A program made the translations under genes and the position numbers. Of a stretch of DNA of 32,273 bases, positions 15,303 through 22,478 are shown piece after piece; positions within the stretch are counted from its first letter, which is position 1, and the number at the start of each line of letters is the position of its first letter. The notes beneath the pieces are model-generated. The model worked only from the letters and a program-made list of their open reading frames with translations, did no database searches and was not told where the DNA came from. This stretch comes from VGBK01 sp964354255 (GTDB lineage Bacteria; Actinomycetota; Acidimicrobiia; Spongiisociales; UBA11373): the NCBI GenBank assembly GCA_964354255.1, contig CAYGYX010000019.1, positions 1 through 32,273 of the forward strand. Reading direction: 5' to 3'.

Positions 15303-16313
15303 TCAGGGCGTCTCGAGCCGGGAGACCCCCTCCGGGTCGACACCCAGACGGACTCTCTCCCCGGGCCGGGGCGCCCGGGGCAGGATGGCCTCGACCACCG
15401 TGCCGCCGGTTTCGATCTCGACGGAGTAGTCACTCCCCCGGAAGACCCGGCTGCGCACCACTCCCTCGATCGTCCCGGTGGGATCGAGGCGGAAAGCCCC
15501 CGGGCGCACGACCAGGCGAGCCGGGCCGGGTGGTGTCCCCGGCGGGGCGGGGAAGGGGCCGGCCTGGGTCATCGCCCGACCGCCCTCGACCACCGCCGGC
15601 AGCAGGTTGTGCAGGCCGAGGAAACGGGCCACCCGCTCCCCGGCGGGAGAGCGCCACAACTCCTCGGGCGTGCCGATCTGAAGGGAGCAGCCCTCATCGA
15701 CCACCACCACCCGGTCGGCGAGCCCGAAGGCCTCCTGCTGGTCGTGGGTCACGTACAGGGTGGTCACCCCCAGGCCGGCCAGCAGCTGCCGCAGCTCCCC
15801 GATGAGCCTTTCGCGCAGGGTCCGATCGAGGGAGCCGAGCGGCTCGTCGAGGAGCAGGAGGCGCGGCTCCGGGGCGAGGGCCCGGGCCAGGGCGACCCGC
15901 TGCGCCTGGCCACCGGAGAGAGTGGCCACCCGGCGCCGCTCCATCCCGGCTAGCTCGACCCGGGCCAGGGATGCCGCCGCCCGACGGCGCCGCTCGGCGG
16001 GCGCCATCCCTTGCATCCGCAACCCGAACTCCACGTTGCGCCCGACGTCGAGGTGGGGGAACAAGGCGAAGTCCTGGAAGACCAGCCCGAAGCCCCGCCG
16101 GTGGGGAGGCACTGCCGTCAGGTCGGAGCCGTTCCAGAGGATCCGCCCCTCGTCCAGGGCCTGCAGGCCGGCCACCGCCCGCAGCAAGGTGGTCTTGCCC
16201 GACCCGCTCGGGCCGAGCACTGCCACCACCTCGCCGTCGCTCACCGACAGCGTCAGGTGGTCGAGGGCGGTGAGACCGCCGAAGCGCACCGTGGCCCTCT
16301 GTGCCTCGAGCAT
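15303..16313 (-). CDS. thiQ: thiamine ABC transporter ATP-binding protein
   Basis: 336 residues; the ATPase of an importer. Walker A GPSGSGKT (34-41), Q-loop in VFQDFALFPHLDVGRNV (78-94), ABC signature LSGGQ (132-136), Walker B LLLLDEP (152-158), switch His190 in YVTHD. The C-terminal about 100 residues (VVRPGAF..., RVFRGSDYSVEIETG) form a TOBE-type domain as in the POTRA/CPR group of importers for iron, polyamines and thiamine. It is longer than E. coli ThiQ (about 230 aa), which lacks TOBE, so by itself it looks like an Fe3+/spermidine ATPase (FbpC/PotA). Its place as the last gene of a TPP-riboswitch operon is what identifies the substrate. Its ATG shares one base with the permease stop (TGATG), so the two are translationally coupled. 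Confidence 0.88.
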   Translation of the reverse strand: MLEAQRATVRFGGLTALDHLTLSVSDGEVVAVLGPSGSGKTTLLRAVAGLQALDEGRILWNGSDLTAVPPHRRGFGLVFQDFALFPHLDVGRNVEFGLRMQGMAPAERRRRAAASLARVELAGMERRRVATLSGGQAQRVALARALAPEPRLLLLDEPLGSLDRTLRERLIGELRQLLAGLGVTTLYVTHDQQEAFGLADRVVVVDEGCSLQIGTPEELWRSPAGERVARFLGLHNLLPAVVEGGRAMTQAGPFPAPPGTPPGPARLVVRPGAFRLDPTGTIEGVVRSRVFRGSDYSVEIETGGTVVEAILPRAPRPGERVRLGVDPEGVSRLETP

Positions 16314-17938
16314 CAGAACTCCCCCAGGGTGGCGGGCCGGTAACGGTCTATCAGGGCCACGGCGGCGGCGGTGACCACCATCAGTACCACGCTCATGGCC
16401 ATCGCCCGGCCGAAGTTGAGCCCTCCCGGCTGTCCCAGGAACCGGAAGATGGCGAGGGGCATGGTGATGCTGTCCGGGCGGGCGATGAAGGCGGTGGCGC
16501 CGAACTCGCCCAGCGACACGGCGAAGGCGAAGCCGGCCCCGGCGGCCGCCGCCCGCGCCACCATCGGGAGGTCGATCTCCCGCCAGACCCGGCCGGGCGG
16601 CGCCCCGAGCACGGCGGCCGCCTCCCGCAGCCTGGTGCGCACCGAACGCATCACCGGCACCACGCTGCGCACCACGAAGGGGATGGCGACCAGGGCGTGG
16701 GCCAGGGGGATCAGCACCCAGGAGGCCCGCAAGTCGAGGGGAGCGTCGAGGGCCACCAGGAAGCCGAAGCCGATGGTGACCGCCGAGGTCCCGAGGGGCA
16801 GCATGAGCAGGGCGTCGAACCAGCGCCCGGCCCGTCCCCGTCGGTAGGCGATCACGGAGGCGGCCATGAGGCCCACGGCCATGGCCACCAGGGTGGCCAC
16901 CGTGGCGAAGGCGGCTGAGTTCCCCACCGCCTGCAGGGGGTCTACCAGGCGGGCACCGGTCCGGCCCGGCTGCCCCATCGCCCGGTAGAAGCCCAGTCCC
17001 CAGCCGCTCTCACCGTGTAGCGAGCGTCCCACGAGCACCGCCGGTGGGCCGAGGAGGAGCGCCCCGGTGAGCAGGAGCGTGCTCGCGACCACGCCCCATT
17101 CCCGACCGGTGCGGGGCCGGCGGGCGACCTCGGCAGCGGGGCGCAGGCTCTGCTCGACGGAGCGACGCTCCTGGTAGCGGGCGTAGGCGAGGAGCACCGC
17201 GGTGACCCCCACCATCTGGATGAGGGCGAGCACGGCGGCCAGTGGCAGGTCGAACAGGGCGGTGGTGCGGCGGTAGATCTCCACCTCGAGGGTGCGCAGG
17301 CCCGGCCCTCCCAGGATGAGGATCACCCCGAAGGAGGTGAAGGTGAACAGGAACACCAGCGAAGCCGCCGCGGCCAGCGCCGGGCGCAGCAGGGGAAGGG
17401 TGACGGTGGTGAAGGCTCGCCAACGGCCGGCCCCCAGCATGCGGGCCGCCTCCTCGAGCCGGGGGTCGAGATGCGACCAGAGGCCTCCCACCGTGCGCAG
17501 AACCACCGCGTAGTTGAAGAAGACGTGGGCCGCCAGGATGGCCCAGATCGTGCCGTCCAGGCGTACCCCGAGCAGGCCGCCGGGCCCGATGAGGGCGAGG
17601 AAGGCAGTGCCCACCACCACCGTGGGGAGTACGAAGGGCACGGTGGCCAGGGCGCGTAGCAGGCGCTTGCCGGGGAAGTCGTATCGGGCGAAGACGTAGG
17701 CGCCGGGGAGCGCCACCAGCAGGGTCAGCACAGTGGAGGCCGCCGCCTGCCAGAGTGTGAACCAGGCGATGCCGGGCAGACCGCCGCTGAGGGCGCGACG
17801 GAAGGGCTCGGGGTCGAAGCGGCCGCCGGGGAACAGGCCGGTGGCCACGATGGACCCCACCGGCCACGCGAAGAAGGCGAGGAGGAAAGCCAGGGGAACC
17901 CCGGCGAGGAGGACGGCGCCGAGGCGGCGGCGGGTCAC
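16313..17938 (-). CDS. thiP: thiamine ABC transporter permease (two fused permease domains)
   Basis: 541 residues from GTG 17938, chosen because it makes a GTGA overlap with the upstream gene as elsewhere in this window; a GTG at 17959 would add 7 residues. Two BPD_transp_1 domains in one chain, about twelve membrane helices, as in ThiP and FbpB. Each half carries an EAA loop that docks on the ATPase: EEAARMLGAGRWRAFTTVTLP (about residue 165) and REAAAVLGAPPGRVWREIDLP (about 440). The inner half-boundary lies in the charged RPAAEVARRPRTGREWG linker near 275. Function: translocates thiamine (or its phosphates) across the membrane with the products of the flanking genes. Identification as thiamine rather than iron rests on the riboswitch and the thiamine kinase gene. 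Confidence 0.88.
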   Translation of the reverse strand: MTRRRLGAVLLAGVPLAFLLAFFAWPVGSIVATGLFPGGRFDPEPFRRALSGGLPGIAWFTLWQAAASTVLTLLVALPGAYVFARYDFPGKRLLRALATVPFVLPTVVVGTAFLALIGPGGLLGVRLDGTIWAILAAHVFFNYAVVLRTVGGLWSHLDPRLEEAARMLGAGRWRAFTTVTLPLLRPALAAAASLVFLFTFTSFGVILILGGPGLRTLEVEIYRRTTALFDLPLAAVLALIQMVGVTAVLLAYARYQERRSVEQSLRPAAEVARRPRTGREWGVVASTLLLTGALLLGPPAVLVGRSLHGESGWGLGFYRAMGQPGRTGARLVDPLQAVGNSAAFATVATLVAMAVGLMAASVIAYRRGRAGRWFDALLMLPLGTSAVTIGFGFLVALDAPLDLRASWVLIPLAHALVAIPFVVRSVVPVMRSVRTRLREAAAVLGAPPGRVWREIDLPMVARAAAAGAGFAFAVSLGEFGATAFIARPDSITMPLAIFRFLGQPGGLNFGRAMAMSVVLMVVTAAAVALIDRYRPATLGEF

Positions 17939-19008
17939 GGGAGCACGACCGCGGCCCACTCCTCGGTCCAGCGGAGGCGGTTGGCCTCAATGGCGGCGGG
18001 GTCGATCGTCAGCGGCGAGCCGGGCACCTCCGTGTAGGCGACGAACTCAGGGGGCAGGGCGGCGGCCGCCAGGGCGGGGAACACGAACATGTTGAGGGGG
18101 ATGTCCTCCTGGAACTCCTCGCTCAGCATGAAGTCGATGAGTGCCCGGGCGGCCGCCTCGTTGGGGGTGCCCCGCAGGATCCCGGCGAACTCGACCTGGC
18201 GGAAGCAGCCGTCGGTGATCACCGCGGTGGGAGCCTCGGTGAGCGGCTCCTCGGCGTAGATCACCTCGGCGGGGGGTGACGAGGCGTAGGAGACCACGAT
18301 GGGGCGCTCCCCTTCCCCCGACCCGCCGGAGAAGGCGCCGTAGTAGGCCTCTTCCCAGCCGGCCGCCACCTGCACGTCGTTGGCCCGCAGGTCGGCCCAG
18401 TAGTCTCGCCAGGTGTAGTCGCCGGACTCCCCGAAGGTGGCGATGGTGGCCAACAGGAAGGCCAGGCCGGGGGAGGAGGTAGCCGGGTCCTCGACGACGA
18501 GCATGCCGTAGTAGGCGGGGTCGGCCAGGTCGTCCAGCATCTGCGGCGGCGGGGTGCCGTCGAAGGCCGCCCTGTCGTAGTTGAGGCAGACGTCGCCGAA
18601 GTCGATCGGGGTGACCCGGTGCTCGGGATCCACGGCCAGGCCCGGGATCACCCCGGCCAGGGCCGGGCTCTCGTAGGCCAGGAACAGATCGGCCTCCAGG
18701 GCACGCGACAGGAAGGCGTTGTCGAGGCCGAACAGCACGTCGGCCACCGGGTTGCCGGCGGTGAGCACCGCCTGGTTCACCATGGATCCGGCATCCCCGG
18801 CCCGCAGCACCTCCACCTCCAGGCCGGTGGCGGCGGTGAAGTGGGCCAGCACCTCGTCGGACACCAGGAACGAATCGTGGGTGAGCAGGCGGACCGTGCC
18901 CCCGGGGATCGTGGACGAGGACGGCCCGGCAGTCGAAGGCGAAACCGCACCGTCCCCGCAGGCGGCAGCGACGACAGCAACGACCAGCAGGGCCATCCAG
19001 CGCCTCAT
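17935..19008 (-). CDS. thiB: thiamine ABC transporter substrate-binding lipoprotein
   Basis: 357 residues from ATG 19008 (GGGAGGGAG upstream; ATGA overlap with thiN). N-terminus MRRWMALLVVAVVAAACGDG is a lipoprotein signal with the modified Cys17, so the mature protein is anchored outside the membrane. Then a Ser/Thr linker and the periplasmic-binding fold: VRLLTHDSFLVSDEVLAHF (about 42-60) is the characteristic ThiB/TbpA opening, followed by GLEVEVLRAGDAGSMVNQAVL and PVADVLFGLDNAFLSRAL; late ITDGCFRQVEFAGILRGT and EEFQEDIPLNMFVFPA match the ThiB C-domain. These signatures favour thiamine-binding proteins over iron-binding FbpA. It delivers thiamine to the permease encoded directly downstream (GTGA overlap). 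Confidence 0.93.
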   Translation of the reverse strand: MRRWMALLVVAVVAAACGDGAVSPSTAGPSSSTIPGGTVRLLTHDSFLVSDEVLAHFTAATGLEVEVLRAGDAGSMVNQAVLTAGNPVADVLFGLDNAFLSRALEADLFLAYESPALAGVIPGLAVDPEHRVTPIDFGDVCLNYDRAAFDGTPPPQMLDDLADPAYYGMLVVEDPATSSPGLAFLLATIATFGESGDYTWRDYWADLRANDVQVAAGWEEAYYGAFSGGSGEGERPIVVSYASSPPAEVIYAEEPLTEAPTAVITDGCFRQVEFAGILRGTPNEAAARALIDFMLSEEFQEDIPLNMFVFPALAAAALPPEFVAYTEVPGSPLTIDPAAIEANRLRWTEEWAAVVLP

Positions 19009-19658
19009 GGCTCCCTCCCGATGTGTAGAGCCAGCAGCACGCCCTCTTCGACGGATATCGAGACCGAGGTCCCCTCCATCTCGTTGCTCACTCCCCGGGT
19101 GGACCCGGGGGTGAGCGTCTCTCCGAGCAGGGGCCAGCGCAGCCCGGCGGTGGTGACCCCGGCGGCCGGGCCGCCCACCGCCAGCAGGGTGACCAGGTCG
19201 CCGGGCGCACCCTCGATGTCGAGACGGCCGTGCACCGGGGTGACCGCTGCTCCTTTCACCAGCCAGCGCAAGCGCAAGGGGGCATGACGGGGGGAGGCGA
19301 CCAGGAGGGCGTTGGCGAGCAGGTGGTCGAGGCGATCCCAGCCGGCACCCCCCACCACCAGGACGGGGGAACGGCCGAGGCGGAGCACCGCCTCGAGGGC
19401 CAGTTCCAGGTCGGTGGCGTCTTTGGCGACGGGGTGGCGTTCCAGCTGGGCCCCGTCGGCGACGGCGGCGGCGACCGAGGCCGGGTCGGCCGAGTCGAAG
19501 TCGCCGACCACCAGGTCGACGGCCACCCCGAGGCGTCGGGCGATGTCCAGCCCGGAGTCGGCGGCGACCACCAGAGCGCCGCGGGGGAGGAGGGCGCTCA
19601 CCGTGTCGGGCACGGGATCGCCCCCGGCGAAGATCACCGCAGGGCCGCTGCTCTCCAA
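19005..19658 (-). CDS. thiN: thiamine pyrophosphokinase
   Basis: 217 residues from a TTG start at 19658, the first plausible initiator after the Shine-Dalgarno GGAGGGAG at 19668-19661. An in-frame ATG at 19676 is inside the conserved aptamer core and has no ribosome site, and longer frames run through the riboswitch. The enzyme transfers pyrophosphate from ATP to thiamine, giving thiamine diphosphate. Seen: AADSGLD (32-38), GDFDS (52-56) and KDATDLELAL (79-88), the three ATP/metal-binding blocks of the family; then GGAGWDRLDHLLAN and a C-terminal beta domain with a Ser/Asn-rich GVSNEMEG thiamine-site segment. Its stop overlaps the thiB start (ATGA). As the first gene it is under direct translational control by TPP. 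Confidence 0.94.
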   Translation of the reverse strand: MESSGPAVIFAGGDPVPDTVSALLPRGALVVAADSGLDIARRLGVAVDLVVGDFDSADPASVAAAVADGAQLERHPVAKDATDLELALEAVLRLGRSPVLVVGGAGWDRLDHLLANALLVASPRHAPLRLRWLVKGAAVTPVHGRLDIEGAPGDLVTLLAVGGPAAGVTTAGLRWPLLGETLTPGSTRGVSNEMEGTSVSISVEEGVLLALHIGREP

Positions 19659-19660
19659 GT

Positions 19661-19767
19661 CTCCCTCCGCTGGCATTACCCAGATCAGGTTCCACGGGTC
19701 GGTGGCGCAGCCGCCGGAGCGGTCAGCCACCCTCTCAGCTCGGCTCGCCCGAGCTCCCCGGAGTGCG
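19661..19767 (-). promoter_or_regulatory. TPP riboswitch (thi box)
   Basis: All landmarks of the thi-box aptamer are present on the minus strand: P1 5' arm CACTCC (about 19765-19760), P2 arms AGCTCGG/CCGAGCT enclosing GCGAG, the pyrimidine-sensing J2/3 CTGAGA, a P3/P3a extension with GGGTGG paired to CCACCGACCC, and the diphosphate-sensing AACCTGATCTGGGTAATGCCAGCG in two conserved stretches. The 3' end GGAGGGAG closes P1 by pairing with ACTCC and is also the Shine-Dalgarno of the thiamine kinase gene, whose TTG start is 2 nt on. Ligand binding should therefore hide the ribosome site, shutting off translation without a terminator. Confidence 0.95.
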
Positions 19768-19802
19768 TTCAAAGCGTATCACGGCAGGGCGTAGAAAGGG
19801 AC

Positions 19803-19842
19803 TTGACAATCTGACACTAATACGACATCATAACGATGTCAG
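19803..19842 (+). promoter_or_regulatory. promoter with multi-repeat operator for the RHH/DUF4097 cassette
   Basis: A TTGACA -35 match (19803-19808) is followed at 17 bp by CATCAT (19826-19831), a weak -10. Over and around it are repeated GACA half-sites: direct copies at 19805, 19813 and 19824 (spacings 8 and 11 bp) and an inverted copy TGTC at 19837-19840. GACATC-ATAAC-GATGTC (19824-19840) is a perfect 6-bp inverted repeat. The region is far more AT-rich than its surroundings. Tandem and inverted half-sites at this spacing are how ribbon-helix-helix regulators bind, and the cassette encodes one. Confidence 0.6.
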
Positions 19843-19875
19843 AATGCACTCGCGATGCAGCCAAAGGAGCACGAG

Positions 19876-20019
19876 ATGATCTGGTACAACGACCGCCTGG
19901 TGCGGGCTCTGCAACAGGCCCGGTTGGCGGATCCCAAGCCCCGGGCGTCCCGGGTGCCGCGGGCGGCCGCTTCCCGCGCGGCCGTCACCGTTGCACTGCG
20001 GCCGGCCCCGGTGCGCTGA
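19876..20019 (+). CDS. 47-residue basic small protein, first gene of RHH/DUF4097 cassette
   Basis: A short reading frame with every mark of a real gene: AAAGGAG (19863-19869) six nt before ATG 19876, an operator/promoter upstream, and a stop 10 bp before the next gene's ATG with a GAGGAGG ribosome site between. Product: N-terminus MIWYNDRLVRALQQARLAD, amphipathic and aromatic, then an Ala/Arg/Pro-rich basic tail ending PAPVR. No signal peptide, cysteine or membrane helix. I do not recognise a family. It could be a leader peptide, a partner of the RHH protein encoded next, or a small membrane-surface peptide; nothing decides between these. Confidence 0.6.
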   Translation: MIWYNDRLVRALQQARLADPKPRASRVPRAAASRAAVTVALRPAPVR

Positions 20020-20029
20020 GGAGGCGACG

Positions 20030-20482
20030 ATGGACACGACGGTTGCACTCACCCGTTTCCAGGCATCCCTCGAACAGCAGATGGCCCTGGCCGGAGATGA
20101 CCAGGCGCTCGAGGCGGCGGGAGTCGCCTTGCTCGCCGCCGCCCAGCCCGCGCTGCGCAGCCTGGCCTTCGATCTCGCCGAGCAGGCAGCGGCCGAGGTG
20201 CGCGCCCAGCTGGCGGGCCACTGCGTCGAGGTGGTCCTCGAGGGGGGCGAACCGGTGCTGCGAGTGCGCCCCGAAGAGGCCTCGCCGGGGCGCGGGCCCG
20301 CCGACGAGGCTGCCGATGCCCGCATCACCCTGCGGCTCTCGCCTCGCCTCAAGGAGGTCGTCGAGGCGGCCGCGGAGGAGCGGGGGGAATCATTGAACAC
20401 CTGGCTGGTCAGGATCCTCTCCGCCCACGGCGGGCGCCAGCACCAGCGCGGGCGGCGCATGGAAGGGACGATCGAGACATGA
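20030..20482 (+). CDS. HicB-like ribbon-helix-helix DNA-binding protein
   Basis: 150 residues, ATG 20030 after GAGGAGGCGACG. The first about 80 residues form an Ala-rich helical region (QASLEQQMALAGDDQALEAAGVALLAAAQPALRSLAF) and a short beta segment HCVEVVLEGGEPVLRV. The C-terminus (98-131) is a ribbon-helix-helix: beta strand ARITLRLS, helix PRLKEVVEAAAEERGE, helix SLNTWLVRILSAH, the pattern of Arc/HicB-type regulators; a basic tail follows. No HicA-like toxin is adjacent, so this is better seen as a transcription regulator than an antitoxin. RHH proteins usually repress their own promoter, and the repeats at 19803-19842 are the natural target (inference). Overlaps the DUF4097 gene by ATGA. 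Confidence 0.78.
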   Translation: MDTTVALTRFQASLEQQMALAGDDQALEAAGVALLAAAQPALRSLAFDLAEQAAAEVRAQLAGHCVEVVLEGGEPVLRVRPEEASPGRGPADEAADARITLRLSPRLKEVVEAAAEERGESLNTWLVRILSAHGGRQHQRGRRMEGTIET

Positions 20483-21255
20483 GCGAACGGACGGAGCGCT
20501 TCGAGATCGCCGGGTCGCCGCGGCTGGTGCTGCGGGTCCCCGCCGGAGAGGCCCGGGTGGTGGCAGGCAAGCCCGGGGAAGTGGTGGTGCGCTGCCGGGC
20601 CATTGAGCGAGACCTCGGCCGGGTCGTCATCGAGGGGGGTGGCGACACCGTGAACGTCGGGTTGCAGGGTGCTGGATTCGGGCGGTGGCCCTCCCTGGAC
20701 GTGGAGATAGCCGTCGGGGCCGCCCCCGAGGTGCGAGCCCGGCTCGGCTCGACGGATCTGGTGCTGGACACCGGGGTGCGTTCCCTGGAGGTCGTCGGTG
20801 CTTCGGGAGATGTGACCGCCGGGGTCGTCGAGGGGCCGCTGACGGTGCGCCTCGCCTCGGGCGACCTGACGGCGGGCCCGGTGGGGGGCCGCCTCGACAT
20901 TGCCACGGCGTCCGGGGACGTGCGAGTGGAGAGCGTCCGCGGGGCGGTGGGTGTCAAAGTGGCTTCGGGTGACGTGGCCCTGGGCTCGGTTGCCGGGGAC
21001 ATGGCGGTGCGGACGGCCAGCGGACGGGTCGCCGTCTCCCGCTTCGACGGGAGCCAGTTCGAAGCCAAGACGGTCAGCGGGAACGTGCGGGTGGGGCTGC
21101 CTTCCGGCCGCCGCTACTCGCTTTCCCTCCAGACGCTCTCGGGCGACGTGCGCACCGACTTCCCGGTGTCGGGTGAGGCCGGCGCCGCCCCGGCTCGCAT
21201 CGCCGTCACTTCCGTCTCAGGCGACATCCACGTCGCAGCCGCCGGCGAGGCTTAG
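20479..21255 (+). CDS. DUF4097 beta-helix protein
   Basis: 258 residues, translationally coupled to the RHH gene (ATGA). From about 105 onward it is built of a repeated rung with Ser-Gly-Asp turns: SGD at 109, 127, 145 and 163 and SGR at 181 are exactly 18 residues apart, then SGN 200, SGD 221 and SGD 247 with looser spacing. This regular beta-coil is the DUF4097/adhesin-like fold (related to LiaG of Firmicutes). There is no signal peptide or membrane helix, so the protein appears cytoplasmic, unlike many DUF4097 members that carry a membrane anchor. Function unknown; in other bacteria the domain is linked to envelope-stress loci. Its last codons overlap the end of the convergent SGNH hydrolase gene. 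Confidence 0.85.
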   Translation: MSERTERFEIAGSPRLVLRVPAGEARVVAGKPGEVVVRCRAIERDLGRVVIEGGGDTVNVGLQGAGFGRWPSLDVEIAVGAAPEVRARLGSTDLVLDTGVRSLEVVGASGDVTAGVVEGPLTVRLASGDLTAGPVGGRLDIATASGDVRVESVRGAVGVKVASGDVALGSVAGDMAVRTASGRVAVSRFDGSQFEAKTVSGNVRVGLPSGRRYSLSLQTLSGDVRTDFPVSGEAGAAPARIAVTSVSGDIHVAAAGEA

Positions 21256-22037
21256 CCGGCCGCGCCGTTGCAGCCCCGACCGAGGGCCATCCGATAGGCG
21301 GCTTCGAAGGCGGGGGCAGCGGCATCGGCGAAGACGGCGTGCCCGGCGGCCGAGGCGTGGAACTGATCGGGGGCGAAGAGCGAAGGATCTGCCCGGAAGG
21401 CGGTGACCATGAGCCCCCGGGCATGCACCTTGACCGTTCGGGGATGGGCGACTGCCACGCGGAGGCAGGCGCCGTCGAAGGTGCGCGAGCGCCGGGTGAG
21501 GTAGGGGCGCAGCGCGGAGGGGAGCCGGGGGATGGAGCCGAGATCTCCCATCCCCACCAGCAGCACCGCGCCGGAGACCTCCTCGAGCCGGCCGACGACG
21601 ACCTCGAGAGCGGCGGCGTAGCGACGGACTCGTCCCGCCCGGATGGCGTCGTTGGAGCCGACGGTGACCACCGCCAGATCCGGCCGGAGCGCCACGGCGG
21701 CTTCGAGCTGGCCGTCGATGACGTCCTGTGTCCGGGAGCCGCCGACTCCCAGCGAGATCAGCTCGACCCGATGGCGGCTGGCATAGGTGAGGGCGAGGCG
21801 GCGCAGCCACACGTCATCCAGGTCGTCGACCCCGGGAGCGGTGAGCGAGGAGTCACCAACTGCCACGATGCGCAGCCGTCGGGAGGCGGGATCGCCGAAG
21901 GTGCCCGAGATGTCCTGGTTGGTGAACGAAGGCAGGTCGGGACGGTGGGCGGCCCGCCGGATCTGAAGCGCCAGAAGACCCGCGCCCAGAAGGGGGAGCG
22001 ACGAGACGATCGCCAGGATGCCTTCGGGGCCGGGCAT
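21252..22037 (-). CDS. SGNH/GDSL hydrolase with N-terminal membrane anchor
   Basis: 261 residues from ATG 22037; the frame is open to 22121 but that would overlap the upstream gene, and a TANNNT box (TACGAT) lies 8 nt before 22037. Residues 7-26 form a single membrane helix, so the enzyme is probably anchored with its catalytic domain outside. Catalytic blocks are all seen: block I VAVGDSSLTAPG with Ser63, block II LGVGGSRTQDV (Gly100 oxyanion), block III GSND with Asn129, block V DQFHASAAGH with Asp224 and His227. The family hydrolyses esters of lipids or acetylated sugars. The nearby membrane acyltransferase and glycosyltransferases make an envelope glycan or lipid substrate plausible (inference). 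Confidence 0.9.
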   Translation of the reverse strand: MPGPEGILAIVSSLPLLGAGLLALQIRRAAHRPDLPSFTNQDISGTFGDPASRRLRIVAVGDSSLTAPGVDDLDDVWLRRLALTYASRHRVELISLGVGGSRTQDVIDGQLEAAVALRPDLAVVTVGSNDAIRAGRVRRYAAALEVVVGRLEEVSGAVLLVGMGDLGSIPRLPSALRPYLTRRSRTFDGACLRVAVAHPRTVKVHARGLMVTAFRADPSLFAPDQFHASAAGHAVFADAAAPAFEAAYRMALGRGCNGAAG

Positions 22038-22045
22038 GGGCAGGG

Positions 22046-22051
22046 ATCGTA
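22046..22051 (-). promoter_or_regulatory. candidate leaderless -10 (TACGAT) for SGNH hydrolase
   Basis: TANNNT on minus ending 8 nt before the ATG at 22037. Supports the shorter start of the hydrolase. Confidence 0.4.
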
Positions 22052-22059
22052 GCCCTGCG

Positions 22060-22404
22060 CTACGAGCCCTCTGGCGGGCCGGTCCCACCGGGCGGGGTGG
22101 CCGCGGCGTAGTCGGCGACATGCCACAGGAGGCCGGCGACGGCGAAGGAGGCCACTCCCCAGATCGCCCACCAGTAGCCGCCGGTCACCGCCGACCAGCA
22201 GATGAGGCCCGCCCCGGTGAGCGCCGCCAGGGTGCTCAGCACCGCGGCCGGCCGGGCCAGCCATTGAGGGATGAGGTTGTGCATTGGGGGCTCGGCTTCC
22301 TCGCGCCCGGCAACCCTAGCCACTACCCGTTCCCAGGCGGCGGTGAGCCCCGGGGTGCCCAGGTGCTCCTCGGCTTCAGCAGGGGACAGACTCACCGGCG
22401 GCAT
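22060..22404 (-). CDS. small 2TM membrane protein
   Basis: 114 residues. The N-terminal about 40 residues are soluble and acidic (SLSPAEAEEHLGTPGLTAAWERVVARV), then a basic step and two membrane helices, AAVLSTLAALTGAGLICWSAV (about 53-73) and YWWAIWGVASFAVAGLLWHVADY (about 77-99), joined by a tight TGG turn, then a Pro/Gly tail. The paired helices with Trp-rich turn and a terminal His resemble the 2TM domain, whose function is unknown. ATG 22404 has no Shine-Dalgarno; an internal ATG (residue 41) would give a protein of about 74 aa. It is divergent from the GT-C-like gene and 22 bp upstream of the SGNH hydrolase. Confidence 0.65.
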   Translation of the reverse strand: MPPVSLSPAEAEEHLGTPGLTAAWERVVARVAGREEAEPPMHNLIPQWLARPAAVLSTLAALTGAGLICWSAVTGGYWWAIWGVASFAVAGLLWHVADYAAATPPGGTGPPEGS

Positions 22405-22466
22405 CCGGACCCGTCCGGGTCTCGAGGCCCCGATGGTGGCCCCCGGTTCGCTCGGGGTCTCGCCGG

Positions 22467-22472
22467 TAGAGT
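22467..22472 (+). promoter_or_regulatory. candidate leaderless -10 (TAGAGT) for GT-C-like gene
   Basis: TANNNT box ending 6 nt before the GTG start at 22479, with no ribosome site. Confidence 0.4.
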
Positions 22473-22478
22473 GAACGC

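Noticed and set aside
15303..19008. Iron (Fbp-type) ABC importer
   Set aside because: The ATPase and permease alone would fit, but the binding-protein signature, co-transcribed thiamine kinase and TPP riboswitch all point to thiamine.
19005..19772. Thiamine kinase extended to 255 residues
   Set aside because: The added N-terminus is translation of the TPP riboswitch; the Shine-Dalgarno at the aptamer end supports the TTG at 19658.
20030..20482. HicAB toxin-antitoxin system
   Set aside because: The RHH domain is HicB-like, but the neighbours (47-aa basic protein, DUF4097) do not resemble HicA; regulator is the safer call.
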